The notes: generated by a model not told the origin, from the letters alone. Positions 16,705 to 25,351 are shown, numbered from the stretch's first letter. The stretch: DNA of 64,000 nucleotides from Amycolatopsis acidicola (GCF_007713735.2 NZ_VMNW02000045.1:1-64000); one strand, 5' to 3'. Numbers and translations are program-made.

Positions 16705-16892
16705 GCGGGATCGGCCGGATCGTCGTCGTCGGCAACGGCATCGCCGGGCTCACCGCCGCGGATTCGTTGCGGGACAACAGTTATGACGGTGAGCTGACCA
16801 TTGTCGGACTTCCGCCGCGCGGCACGGCCGTGGCGCTGAACCACCGGATCGCGATGCCCCGGCTGCGGTGGCTGAGCCGGGCGGCCGCGTAA
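16701..16892 (+). pseudogene. Truncated ferredoxin/NAD(P)H reductase (N-terminal stub)
   Basis: 63 codons, overlapping the ferredoxin stop (ATGA). Residues 4-36 (IGRIVVVGNGIAGLTAADSL, then RDNSYDGELTIVG) are the FAD-binding GxGxxG strand-helix of an FAD-dependent ferredoxin reductase of about 400 aa. After residue 36 the sequence no longer matches the family and stops at 16892, 8 bp before the next gene. A deletion removed about 90% of the gene. Translation may persist because coupling signals are intact, but the stub lacks NAD-binding and dimer domains. Confidence 0.7.
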
Positions 16893-16899
16893 GGTCGGC

Positions 16900-17808
16900 G
16901 TGGTGAGCGACGAGGGTTCCGAGCTGGACCGGCTGGCAGCGGTCAACCTCAACCTGCTGGTGCCCCTGCTCGCGGTGCTGGAGGAGCGGTCGGTCACCAG
17001 GGCCGCCGAGCGGGTCGGCCTCTCCCAGCCCGCGATGAGCCACGCGCTGAGCCGGATGCGGCGGCTGCTGAACGACGATCTCCTTGTGCGGCAACGAAAT
17101 GGCGTCACGCTGACTCCGCGCGCGATGGAGCTCGCCGCGCCGCTGCGGGAAGCCCTGCGGCAGGCCGCCGACGTGATCCGGTTCCCCGGGTTCGACCCGG
17201 CGGCCGACCGCCGCGTCATCACCATCGCGCTCACCACGAGCACGGCGTTCGTCCTCGGCGGCAAGCTCGCGCGGCTCGTGGCGGAGCGCGCTCCGAACGC
17301 GACACTGCGCCTGCGCACCATCACCGTGCCGACCGAAGCCACCTTCACCGAGCACGGCGTCGACGTCGTCCTGGTGTCGGAGGCCTTCGCGACACAGCAC
17401 CCGCGCGAGCGCCTGTACGACGACCGCTGCGTGGTGGTGGCCTCCGCGGACACGCCGCCCGAGGCGACCCCGCTCGACCTGGTGACTACGCAGCCGCACA
17501 TCGTGGTGGACACCGAACGCCGCGTCTTCCCGTATTCGGTGCTCGACGAAAGGGGAATCGGCTACCGGGTGGGCATGTGGATCTCGGACTTCCTGCTGGT
17601 GCCTTACCTGATCGGCCGCTCGGGCGGGGTGGGCCTGCTGCGCTACCGGGTCGCCGCCGAACTGCGGACGCTGCTGGACCTGCGGATCGAGGAGTTCCCG
17701 TTTCCCTTGCCCAGCCTGGGAATCGACATGGTCTGGAACCCGCGTCTGCACGACCACCGCTTCATCGAATGGCTGCGGCAGCTCCTCTTCGACGCCGCAC
17801 GCCCGTGA
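16900..17808 (+). CDS. LysR family regulator (NodD-like)
   Basis: 302 aa from GTG 16900 (GTG 16903 also possible). HTH: LLAVLEERSVTRAAERVGLSQPAMSHALSRMRRLLNDDLLVRQRNGVTLTPRA; the effector domain (ALTTSTAFVLGG... to ...GIDMVWNPRLHDHRFIEWLRQLL) follows the NodD/LinR subgroup ending with a conserved WNPR and HxxFxxWLR. Same strand as the P450 unit and 7 bp after the reductase stub; its target may be elsewhere or the P450 genes themselves. Confidence 0.87.
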   Translation: MVSDEGSELDRLAAVNLNLLVPLLAVLEERSVTRAAERVGLSQPAMSHALSRMRRLLNDDLLVRQRNGVTLTPRAMELAAPLREALRQAADVIRFPGFDPAADRRVITIALTTSTAFVLGGKLARLVAERAPNATLRLRTITVPTEATFTEHGVDVVLVSEAFATQHPRERLYDDRCVVVASADTPPEATPLDLVTTQPHIVVDTERRVFPYSVLDERGIGYRVGMWISDFLLVPYLIGRSGGVGLLRYRVAAELRTLLDLRIEEFPFPLPSLGIDMVWNPRLHDHRFIEWLRQLLFDAARP

Positions 17809-17844
17809 AGATCACGGGCGCGAGCGCCCACCACACCGCCCCGC

Positions 17845-18024
17845 GCAGCCAACTCACCACCCCGCGCGGCCAACACGTCGACGGGAGCGGCCAACACGTC
17901 GACGGGAGCGGCCAACACGCGGGCTGGTCCGTCCCGCGGGCGTGTTGGCCGCCCGCGTTGGCGTGTTGGCCCTTGCCGCGGGCGTGTTTGCTGTTCGCGT
18001 GCGTGTGTTGGGCGCCCCGGGCGC
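17845..18024. repeat. 21-bp inverted-array element, copy B
   Basis: Four left-hand units of exactly 21 bp start at 17845, 17866, 17887 and 17908 (consensus GCGGCCAACACGTCGACGGGA; the second and third are identical). A 12-bp gap is followed by four right-hand units at 17941, 17962, 17983 and 18004, beginning CGTGTTGGCC or variants. Left and right units are reverse complements, so the array can fold as a long imperfect hairpin. It lies between convergent LysR and TetR genes. Confidence 0.8.
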
Positions 18025-18069
18025 CCCGGGCGGCTGGGCGGCCGGCGCGGGGCCCGGAAAGGGGAGTGG

Positions 18070-18684
18070 TCACCGGCGGCCGATGGAGCCCACCCAGCTT
18101 TCGGTGAGGACGTCGAGCATTTCTTCGCGCTCCACGCCCCAGTGACCGGGCGTCCAGTGGCGGGCGACGTGGTCCAGTTCGGTGATCGCGAGGACACTGC
18201 GGAAATGCCGGGTGCCCGGCGGAAACCGGCCCGCACGATTGAGGCCGTCTTCGACGTCGCCGATGGCTTCGTCGAGCCATTCGCTCAGCAGCGCGCGGAT
18301 CCGCGGGTCCACGGCCGCGGCTTCGAACGCGGCCGTGGTGTAGGGGCGGATCGCGTCCCAGCGCCGGGAAATCGCGGCGAGCCACGCGCGGATCCGTTTC
18401 CGTGAACCGTCTTCGACGACGGCGACCAGTTCGTTCGCGGTCGAGCCGTGATCGGCGGAGGGCACCCGGTCCAGTGCGTCGTTGAGCCGTTCCGCGATGA
18501 GCGCCTTCATCAGCTCGACCTTCGAGGGGAAGTACGCGTAGAAGGTGACCCGCGTGGTCCCCGCCGCCGACGCGATGTCGTCGACCGTGGTCGCCGCGTA
18601 GCCCTTCGACACGAACAACTCCACGCCCGAGTCGAGCAGGAGCTTCCGCGTCATCTCCTTCTGAGCCTCGCGAAGCGTCGCCAT
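18070..18684 (-). CDS. TetR family repressor of the adjacent MFS and hydrolase operon
   Basis: 204 aa from the ATG at 18684. HTH: MTRKLLLDSGVELFVSKGYAATTVDDIASAAGTTRVTFYAYFPSKVELMKALI (residues about 11-63). The C-terminal domain has no obvious ligand signature. A TTRACAT-G-ATGTYAA palindrome lies between it and the divergent MFS gene, and a related site precedes the operon at 20455, so it probably represses both units until an inducer binds. Target assignment is inferred from the shared sites. Confidence 0.85.
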   Translation of the reverse strand: MATLREAQKEMTRKLLLDSGVELFVSKGYAATTVDDIASAAGTTRVTFYAYFPSKVELMKALIAERLNDALDRVPSADHGSTANELVAVVEDGSRKRIRAWLAAISRRWDAIRPYTTAAFEAAAVDPRIRALLSEWLDEAIGDVEDGLNRAGRFPPGTRHFRSVLAITELDHVARHWTPGHWGVEREEMLDVLTESWVGSIGRR

Positions 18685-18733
18685 GACCGTCAGCGTAGCG
18701 CGCTGGTCACTGAAAATACATGCCGACAGAACT

Positions 18734-18752
18734 CTTGACATGATGTTAAGCG
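18734..18752 (+). promoter_or_regulatory. TetR operator 1 (MFS promoter)
   Basis: CTTGACATGATGTTAAGCG contains the palindrome TTGACAT-G-ATGTTAA (6 of 7 arm positions pair). TTGACA (18735-18740) is itself a consensus -35, so repressor binding would exclude RNA polymerase. In reverse complement it matches the site at 20411-20428 in most positions. Confidence 0.65.
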
Positions 18753-18811
18753 AAGTGACATCGTGCCCGATCATCAGGCCGCCCGGCCTCTTCGGCAGAA
18801 AAGAGTCCGCA

Positions 18812-20416
18812 ATGACGCAGACCCCTCCGCGCAAGCAGGGTTACACCGCCACGGTGGTGGCCGGCTGCTTCGCCGTACTCCTCGCGCAAGTCGCGTATTC
18901 GTTGCCCGGCGCCCTCAATGGCACCTTCCAGCAGGAGTTCGGGGCCACCGGGGCCCAGCTCACCTGGGTCACGGCCGCGTTCGCGATCCCGATGGTCGTC
19001 TTCGAGCTGACGACCGGTGTGCTCGGCGATCTGTTCGGCCGCAAGCGTCTACTCCAGGCCGGGGCGCTGCTGACCGTCGCCGGGTCGGTCGTCTGCTACT
19101 TCGCCCCGGTGATCCAGGTCCTGTGGGCGGGCCAGGTCGTCGCCGGTCTCGGCGCGGCGATCCTTTACCCGACTTCGCTCGCGATGCTGGCCGCGGTGAG
19201 CCCGTCGCAGGAGGCGCGCTCCAAGGCCATCGCCGTCTGGGCCGGTTTCCTCTCGATCGGCGCGGCGATCTCCCCGCTGATGGGCGGCTGGCTCGCCGCC
19301 GACGCGAGCTGGCGGACCTCCTACCTCGTGGTCGTCGTGGCCGCGGTCGTGTCGATCGTGCTCACCCAGTTCTCCGCCGACTCCTCGGCGCCGGAGGGCC
19401 GCAAGCTGGACATCCCGGGTCAGGTGACGCTCGCGCTCGGGCTCATCGCGCTGCTGTTCGCCGCCACCCAGGGGTCCGAGGCGGGCTTCGGCAGGCCCGA
19501 GATCATCGGCGCGTTCGCCGCGGCCGCGATCCTGCTCGCCGCGTTCGTCGTGATCGAGCTGCGCAGCCGGGTTCCGTTGCTGCACCTGAAGATCTTCGCC
19601 AACCGCGCCTACGCCGTCGTCGCGCTGGCGACCGTCGTCGGCATGTTCGCCTTCCTCGCCACCTGCTACTCGATGAGCATCTGGCTGGGCGCGATCCAGC
19701 ACCAGAGCGCGCTCAAGGTCGGCATCCTGTTCGTCTGCATCCAGGGTCCCGCCTTCGCGCTGGTGCCCGTGGTTTCCCACTTCATCCGGCACTTCTCGCC
19801 GCGCTGGGTGCTCACGGCCGGGTTCGCGCTCATCGCCGTCAGCGGGATCTGGTGCTCCACCTTCGACATCGGCGACCCGAGCTGGACACGGTTCATCCCG
19901 CCGATGCTCGCGCTCGGCGTCGGCTTCGCGCTGACCGTCGGTTCGGTCACCGCGGTCGCGATCAACACCGTCCCGCTGAAGCTCGCCGGCATGGCCAGCG
20001 CCACCACGAACCTGTTGCGGGACTTCGGTTTCGCCCTCGGCCCGGTGCTCATCGCCGCGCTCGCGGTCAGCAAGGCGAACAGTGACCTGACCGCGGGCCT
20101 CGGCACCGCGCTCGGCGGGCTGAAGGCGCCGTACACCGACATCGCGGGCGGAATCGCGCACGAGGGCGGCGCGATGGCGATCAACTCCATGCCGGTGGTG
20201 CCCGGCGCCGGCCCGGACCTCCCGGCCGTCCCGATGCCGGAAGCCCTGCACGCGCTGGCTTTCGAGTCGCTCGGCAGCGCCTACAACATCGCGTTCCTGG
20301 TGGCCGGGTCGTGTGCCGCCGTGGCCGCGGTCCTGACGCTGGCGGGGCTCTTCCGGTCGAAGGCCGCGGACGTCGAGGAGCCGGTGACCGAGTTTACACA
20401 TGCGCAACTCGCTTAA
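18812..20416 (+). CDS. MFS transporter, DHA2 (14-helix) type
   Basis: 534 aa from ATG 18812. Fourteen predicted membrane segments; motif A is GVLGDLFGRKRLL and the helix 4-5 region GLGAAILYPTSLAML and GAAISPLMGGWLA fits EmrB/QacA-type transporters. It has a large loop near 420-470 and a C-terminal acidic tail. Because it shares a TetR operator with the downstream catabolic operon, uptake or export of that pathway's substrate or product is more likely than generic drug efflux. Confidence 0.85.
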   Translation: MTQTPPRKQGYTATVVAGCFAVLLAQVAYSLPGALNGTFQQEFGATGAQLTWVTAAFAIPMVVFELTTGVLGDLFGRKRLLQAGALLTVAGSVVCYFAPVIQVLWAGQVVAGLGAAILYPTSLAMLAAVSPSQEARSKAIAVWAGFLSIGAAISPLMGGWLAADASWRTSYLVVVVAAVVSIVLTQFSADSSAPEGRKLDIPGQVTLALGLIALLFAATQGSEAGFGRPEIIGAFAAAAILLAAFVVIELRSRVPLLHLKIFANRAYAVVALATVVGMFAFLATCYSMSIWLGAIQHQSALKVGILFVCIQGPAFALVPVVSHFIRHFSPRWVLTAGFALIAVSGIWCSTFDIGDPSWTRFIPPMLALGVGFALTVGSVTAVAINTVPLKLAGMASATTNLLRDFGFALGPVLIAALAVSKANSDLTAGLGTALGGLKAPYTDIAGGIAHEGGAMAINSMPVVPGAGPDLPAVPMPEALHALAFESLGSAYNIAFLVAGSCAAVAAVLTLAGLFRSKAADVEEPVTEFTHAQLA

Positions 20417-20427
20417 CGTGATGTAAA
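20413..20427 (+). promoter_or_regulatory. TetR operator 2 (before the phosphotriesterase-like operon)
   Basis: TTAACGT-G-ATGTAAA matches the centre and most arm positions of the site at 18734-18752 read in the opposite direction; the shared outer block is CGCTTAAC. It begins inside the last codons of the MFS gene and ends 27 bp before ATG 20455, with AAGGGAG as ribosome site between. Confidence 0.6.
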
Positions 20428-20454
20428 GTGAACGAAAGGAAAGGGAGTGACTCA

Positions 20455-21417
20455 ATGAAGAGCGTCAACACCGTGCTCGGCCCCGTCCCCGCGGCGGAGC
20501 TGGGCACAGTCGCCGTCCACGAGGCCCTGCTGTCGGTCCTCCCTGGCGCGGAGCACGCGTTCGACCTCGAGATCGACCGCGCCGCGATCTTCGAGACGCT
20601 GGCCGCGAAGCTGGCCGACTTCCGTGATCAGGGCGGGCAGACGATCGTCGACACCACCGGCATGTTCCACGGCCGGGACGTGCTGCTGCTGGAGGCGCTT
20701 TCGCGCTCGACGGGCGTGCACATCGTCGCCTCGACGGGGATGGGGCCGGAGGAATTGCTGGGCGGGTATTTCCTTACGCCGCAGACGAATCCGCCGACCC
20801 CGTGGCCCGCCGAGAAGTTCGCGGACCTGTTCACGAAGGAGATCACCGAGGGCATGGTGGTGCCGCGGGTGGAGCGCCGCGGCGCCGCGGGCGTCGTGGT
20901 CACCGCCGCCACCAGACAGGGCATGACGGCCACCGACGAGAGTCTGGCGCGGGGCGCGGCGAGGACGGCTTCGGCCACGGGCGTGCCGGTCTCGATCCGT
21001 TACGGGGCCGACGTACTCCACGACCTCGGCGTCGTGCTGGACGAGGGGCTCCCGGCCGATCGTGTCGCGGTCGCCGGACTCGACCGCAAGGACGCCGCCG
21101 GCGCGCAGCTGGAAGTCGCCCATCGCGGGGCCTACGTCGTCCTCGACCACGTGGGCACCGAGGACGACGAGCACATCACCGACGCCGAGCGGGTTTCCCT
21201 CGTCCTCGACCTGATCAAGGCAGGCCACGCGGACCGGATCCTGTTGTCCGCCAACGCGACCGGCGAGGCAGTCGGCCATCCGGGCAACGACCTGCCGTAC
21301 GGGTTCGTCCTGGCGAAGTTCGTGCCCCTGCTCGCGGCGCAGGGCGCCACCGACGAGGACGTCCAGCGGATCCTCGTGGACAACCCGCGCGAACTGCTGA
21401 CCCTGCACGGAAAGTGA
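20455..21417 (+). CDS. Phosphotriesterase-family pseudoenzyme (metal ligands lost)
   Basis: 320 aa, first gene of the operon. It aligns end to end with the next protein (same MKSVNTVLGPVPAAELG start and NPRELL/NPADFL end), a phosphotriesterase-family amidohydrolase. The binuclear metal site is destroyed: the N-terminal HxH is H22-E-A24, the carbamylated Lys is Val in GVVVTAAT, the strand-5 His is Arg in PVSIR, the strand-6 His is Gly in VAVAG, and the strand-8 Asp is Asn in LLSAN. Only H22 survives. The frame is intact with normal codon use, so it is maintained. A role as non-catalytic partner or regulator of the paralogue is inferred. Confidence 0.85.
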   Translation: MKSVNTVLGPVPAAELGTVAVHEALLSVLPGAEHAFDLEIDRAAIFETLAAKLADFRDQGGQTIVDTTGMFHGRDVLLLEALSRSTGVHIVASTGMGPEELLGGYFLTPQTNPPTPWPAEKFADLFTKEITEGMVVPRVERRGAAGVVVTAATRQGMTATDESLARGAARTASATGVPVSIRYGADVLHDLGVVLDEGLPADRVAVAGLDRKDAAGAQLEVAHRGAYVVLDHVGTEDDEHITDAERVSLVLDLIKAGHADRILLSANATGEAVGHPGNDLPYGFVLAKFVPLLAAQGATDEDVQRILVDNPRELLTLHGK

Positions 21418-21425
21418 GCCATCGA

Positions 21426-22382
21426 ATGTCCAAAGTGAACACTGTCCTCGGTGCGATCCCGGCCGAGGAGCTGGGTGTGGTGGCCGTCCACGAGCACATC
21501 GGGTACGGCATGCCCGGGTCCGAACTGGACACGAAGTGGTGGGCCTCGCCCGAGGAGCGCTACGCCGAAACCGTGCCGAAGCTGCGCAAGTTCCACGAGT
21601 ACGGCGGCGGCACCTTCGTCGACGTGACCGGCATCTGCAACGGCCGCGACGTGGACTACTACAAGTCGCTGTCCGCGAAGACCGGCGTGCACATCGTCGC
21701 CTGCACCGGTTTCGTCGGCGGGGACACGGCTTTGCCGTTCTTCGCGCGGGCTTCCGTCGAGTACCTGGCGGAGCATTTCGTGCACGAGATCACCGAGGGT
21801 ATCGGCCGCACCGGCAGCCGCGCGGGCGTGATCAAGGTCGGGGTGAGCCGCGGCGGCCGCATGACGGAGCTGGACAAGCGCATCTACCGCGCCGCCGCCC
21901 GCGCCGCGCTGACCACCGGTGTGCCGATCCTGACGCACCTGGCCATCGACGCCGAGAACGCGATCGCGATCTTCAACGAGGAGGGCCTCCCGCTGGATCG
22001 CGTGTTGTTCGGGCACGCCGACGACGGCGTCAATGCCGAGAAGACGCGTGACACCTGGATCGCGAAGCAGGGCGGCCGCGTCGGCTTCGACACCTTCGGC
22101 TACGAGACCGAACTCGAGGACCCGCCGTTCTGGGCCCGCCCCCGCAAGGAGCGCCTCGACCACTTCCTCCGCTTCATCCTCACCGAGGGCTTCCTCGGCC
22201 AGGCACTCGCTTCGGCCGACGCCAACTGCAGCCCGCTGGGCTGGCCGGGCGTCAAGGGCCACACGGTGAACTACATCTTCGAAGACCTCATCCCGGATCT
22301 GCGCGCCGCCGGAGTGGACGAAGCGACCATCCGGACCCTGTTCGTCGAGAACCCCGCGGACTTCCTGACCATCCGGAACTGA
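21426..22382 (+). CDS. Phosphotriesterase-family metal-dependent hydrolase (lactonase-like)
   Basis: 318 aa. Complete ligand set of the family: H22 and H24 (AVHEH), carbamylated K137 (GVIKVGVSRGG), H171 (PILTH), H197 (LFGHADD) and D265 (LASADAN). The family hydrolyses phosphotriesters, lactones or related esters; the neighbouring monooxygenase (which could produce a lactone or hydroxylated acid) and hydrolases favour a lactonase or esterase step. Only 8 bp separate it from the dead paralogue upstream. Confidence 0.88.
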   Translation: MSKVNTVLGAIPAEELGVVAVHEHIGYGMPGSELDTKWWASPEERYAETVPKLRKFHEYGGGTFVDVTGICNGRDVDYYKSLSAKTGVHIVACTGFVGGDTALPFFARASVEYLAEHFVHEITEGIGRTGSRAGVIKVGVSRGGRMTELDKRIYRAAARAALTTGVPILTHLAIDAENAIAIFNEEGLPLDRVLFGHADDGVNAEKTRDTWIAKQGGRVGFDTFGYETELEDPPFWARPRKERLDHFLRFILTEGFLGQALASADANCSPLGWPGVKGHTVNYIFEDLIPDLRAAGVDEATIRTLFVENPADFLTIRN

Positions 22383-22395
22383 ACGAGAGAGACCC

Positions 22396-23523
22396 ATGCA
22401 GACTTCCACGTTGCAGGACCTGGACATCGCCGTCGTCGGCGCGGGATACGGCGGCGCCGCCGCGGCCAAGGCGCTGACGCTGCTCGGCGCGAACGTCCAG
22501 GTCTACGAGCAGGCCACCCGGATCCGCGAGGTCGGCGCCGGGATCGGGCTGCGCCCGCCGACCCTGGAGCTGTTCCGCGCCTGGGGGATCTTCGACGACA
22601 TGGCGGCGGTCAGCTCGCCCAGCGACTACTTCGAGATCCTCGACGCCACCGGCGGCCGCATCATGATCGAGGAATGGCCGGGGATCAACGACTACGCGCT
22701 GCCGAACAAAACCCGGCTGATCCACCGCGGCGACTTCATCGAGACCTTCCTGAAGGTGCTGCCTGCCGAGCGCGTGCACCTCGGGCACAAGATGGAGACG
22801 ATCACCGACCACGGCGACAAGGCGACGGTGCGCTTCGCGAACGGCGTGGAGGTGACCGCCGACCTCGTGATCGGCGCGGACGGCATCCGTTCCCTCGTGC
22901 GGCAGCAGTTGTTCGCCGACCGCGAGCCGGTCTACTCGGGCGAGCACGCCTACCGCATCGTGATCCCGGCCGACGACGCGTACGGGCTGGTCGTCGACGA
23001 CAACCTCCGGATGTACCTCGACGACAAGGGCACGAAGGTCTACTTTCTCCCGCTGCGCCACCGCAACCAGCTCTCCTACGACATCACGGCGCTGTCCGAA
23101 GACGCGTCGTGGTCGCCGGAGATCACCAAGGAGCAGCTGGTCGAGCTGATGGGCGGCTTCGACCAGCGGCTCGTCGACATCACCCGCAACCTCGACATGA
23201 GCCGGCTCAACTGCCGCGCGGTGTTCGACATCGACCCGGTCGACGTATGGCATTCGGATGCGGTCACGCTGCTCGGCGACGCCGCGCACGCGATGCTGCA
23301 CCACCAGGGCCAGGGCGCGAACCAGGCGATCCAGGACGCGGGCGGGCTCGCGGACGCCTTGCGGGAAGCCGATTCCGTGCGGGAGGCGCTCGCGTTGTTC
23401 CAGGAGAAGCGCAAGCCGGTCACCGACGAGCTGCAGCGCATCTCACGTCAGTCATGGGACGCGGAGAAGGTCGACGACGTGTTCCCTGGCCAGAAGCCCG
23501 CGACCGTGGGGGTGAAGCCGTGA
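22396..23523 (+). CDS. FAD-dependent aromatic monooxygenase (group A, salicylate-hydroxylase-like)
   Basis: 375 aa. Rossmann FAD motif VVGAGYGGAAAAKAL near residue 14, DG motif VIGADGIRSLVR near 158, and GD motif LLGDAAHAMLHHQGQGANQAIQDA near 293 are all intact. These enzymes use NAD(P)H and O2 to hydroxylate aromatic acids. AGAGAGAC precedes the ATG. The next gene overlaps by 4 bp. In this operon it would act before or after the hydrolytic steps; the substrate is unknown. Confidence 0.88.
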   Translation: MQTSTLQDLDIAVVGAGYGGAAAAKALTLLGANVQVYEQATRIREVGAGIGLRPPTLELFRAWGIFDDMAAVSSPSDYFEILDATGGRIMIEEWPGINDYALPNKTRLIHRGDFIETFLKVLPAERVHLGHKMETITDHGDKATVRFANGVEVTADLVIGADGIRSLVRQQLFADREPVYSGEHAYRIVIPADDAYGLVVDDNLRMYLDDKGTKVYFLPLRHRNQLSYDITALSEDASWSPEITKEQLVELMGGFDQRLVDITRNLDMSRLNCRAVFDIDPVDVWHSDAVTLLGDAAHAMLHHQGQGANQAIQDAGGLADALREADSVREALALFQEKRKPVTDELQRISRQSWDAEKVDDVFPGQKPATVGVKP

Positions 23524-24416
23524 CCCTGCACCCGAAGATCGCCGAGGCGCTCGCCTCCATGCCGGCGCCGCCGCCCGGCCCACCGGATCCGCAGGTCCTG
23601 CGCGCCGCCGAAGAAGCCGAAGTCGTGCTGCCGGAGGAACGGCTTCCGCTGTCCAAAGTGGAGGATGTCAAGGCCGGCGACGTTCCGGTGCGCGTCTACA
23701 CGCCGGAAGAGGCCGACGGCGTGCTGGTCTACTTCCACGGCGGCGCGTTCTTCCTCGGTGGCCTGGAAACGCACGACCACGTCGCGCGTTCGCTGGCGAA
23801 GGAGACCGGTCGTCAGGTGGTCTCGGTCGGCTACCGGCGGGCGCCCGAAGCGGCTTACCCGGCCGGGCTCCAGGACTGCTACGCGGCAGTGCGCTGGGCG
23901 GTGGAAAACCTTGCGGTGGAAGGGAAAACGCTTGCCCTCGCGGGGGACAGCTCGGGTGGCACGTTCGCCGCCGCCGTCGCCGCGATGGCCCACGACGACG
24001 GCTTCGACCGCATCACCCATCAGATCCTGTACTACCCCTCGCTGGATCTCGACTTCGACGTCGACCGCTACGCGTCGCTGCGGGAGAACGCCGAAGGGTA
24101 CGGCCTGGAGACGGCCGGTTTGAAGCCCTTCAACGCCTTCTACCTCCAGAGCGGGGCCGACCCGGCGGACCCGCTCGTCTCGCCGATGAAGCGCAAGGAC
24201 CTCACCGGCCTGCCTCCCGCGCTGATCGTCACGGCCGAGCACGACCCGCTGCGCGACGAGGGCGAGCTGTACGGCCTGCGGTTGAAGGACGCGGGCGTGG
24301 ACGTGACGGTCAGCCGGTACGAGGGCGCCGGGCACGGGTTCGTCCAGCACTTCTCCTGGATCCCGGAGTACCACCGGGTCTTCGGGGAGACCCGCGAGTT
24401 CCTGAACCGGCGTTGA
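23520..24416 (+). CDS. Alpha/beta-hydrolase of the HSL (hormone-sensitive lipase) family
   Basis: 298 aa from GTG 23520, overlapping the monooxygenase stop. Hallmarks: VYFHGGAFFLGG (HGGG oxyanion motif), LAGDSSGGTFAA nucleophile elbow with Ser near 143, HDPLRDEG with the acidic residue, and GAGHGFVQHF with the His near 276. It is an esterase for small carboxylic esters, cytoplasmic, and presumably removes an ester group from the pathway intermediate. Confidence 0.88.
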   Translation: MTLHPKIAEALASMPAPPPGPPDPQVLRAAEEAEVVLPEERLPLSKVEDVKAGDVPVRVYTPEEADGVLVYFHGGAFFLGGLETHDHVARSLAKETGRQVVSVGYRRAPEAAYPAGLQDCYAAVRWAVENLAVEGKTLALAGDSSGGTFAAAVAAMAHDDGFDRITHQILYYPSLDLDFDVDRYASLRENAEGYGLETAGLKPFNAFYLQSGADPADPLVSPMKRKDLTGLPPALIVTAEHDPLRDEGELYGLRLKDAGVDVTVSRYEGAGHGFVQHFSWIPEYHRVFGETREFLNRR

Positions 24417-24430
24417 GAGGAGAGACCGAA

Positions 24431-25351
24431 GTGGACGTTCATCCGCTGTTCTCGCCGTGGGGCCGGTTCGGGCTCTACAGCTTCTTCATCGACGCCCCGG
24501 AACCGGCCATTGTGGACACCGGCATCGCGTCCTCGCCCGCCGAAGGCATGGCGCCCGCGCTCGAAGCGATCGGGCGCCGGATCGAGGACGTGCGCTGGAT
24601 CCTGCTGACCCACGGCCACATCGACCACGTCGGCGGCGCGCACGCGTTGTGGGAGCTGACCGGCAGGCGGGCGCAGGTCGTGATCCACGAGGCCGACGCG
24701 CCGCTGCTGCGCTCGCGCCGGGCGCACGTGGAGAACTACCTCGACGTGCGGCAGCAGTACCTGAACGACCCCGAGGGTGAGGCGAAGCAGACCGCCGCGG
24801 CGAACGCCGTCATCTCCGGTGAGCTGGAGCCGACCGTGCTCGTCAAGGGTGGCGAAAAGCTTTCCCTCGGCGGGGATGTCACGGTGTCGGTGCACGCGAT
24901 CCCCGGCCACACCGCGGGTTCCGTCGCCTACGCCGTGGACGGTCACGTGTTCACCGGCGACGCGGTGCAGGTGCACGGCGCAGCCAACGGCTTCCCCGGG
25001 TACGAGGATCCGTTGGCGTATCGGGAAAGCCTGCGGTATCTGCGGGACGAAGTCCGCCCGGAACACCTGTACCTCGGGCATCCCTACCGGCGCGCGGATG
25101 GCGTGGCGTACGGCGTCGAGCTCGACAATGAGCAGGCGAGGGAAGCGCTGGAGCAGAGCCTCGAAATCGAGGCACGCGTGAGCGAGGCCGCGCGGCGTTG
25201 CCTCAAGAACGGCTTGCAGGACACGGATTCCCCGTACTCGCCGTTCGCCCCGGTGGCCGAAGAGGTCGGCTACACCGGCGATCCGACGCTCGAGCCGTCC
25301 CCGTTCTTCACGACGCTGCACGGCTACCGGACAAGGAGCACAGATGACTGA
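24431..25351 (+). CDS. Metallo-beta-lactamase-fold hydrolase
   Basis: 306 aa from GTG 24431, with GAGGAGAGACC just upstream; an in-frame TTG at 24413 would overlap the previous stop. The zinc motif LLTHGHIDHVGG (HxHxDH) is near residue 60, then IPGHTAGSVAY and VFTGDAVQVHG supply the third His and bridging Asp, and YLGHPYRR the last His. Lactonase, glyoxalase II-like or thioesterase activity is possible. It is the second metal hydrolase of the operon, and its last codons overlap the next start by 8 bp. Confidence 0.85.
   Translation: MDVHPLFSPWGRFGLYSFFIDAPEPAIVDTGIASSPAEGMAPALEAIGRRIEDVRWILLTHGHIDHVGGAHALWELTGRRAQVVIHEADAPLLRSRRAHVENYLDVRQQYLNDPEGEAKQTAAANAVISGELEPTVLVKGGEKLSLGGDVTVSVHAIPGHTAGSVAYAVDGHVFTGDAVQVHGAANGFPGYEDPLAYRESLRYLRDEVRPEHLYLGHPYRRADGVAYGVELDNEQAREALEQSLEIEARVSEAARRCLKNGLQDTDSPYSPFAPVAEEVGYTGDPTLEPSPFFTTLHGYRTRSTDD

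Noticed and set aside
18070-20455. Very long minus-strand frame antisense to the DHA2 transporter (19049-20455)
   Set aside because: Composition is Arg/Glu/Asp/His/Gln repeats typical of the complementary frame of a high-G+C gene. Codon third-position bias and all motifs support the plus-strand transporter.
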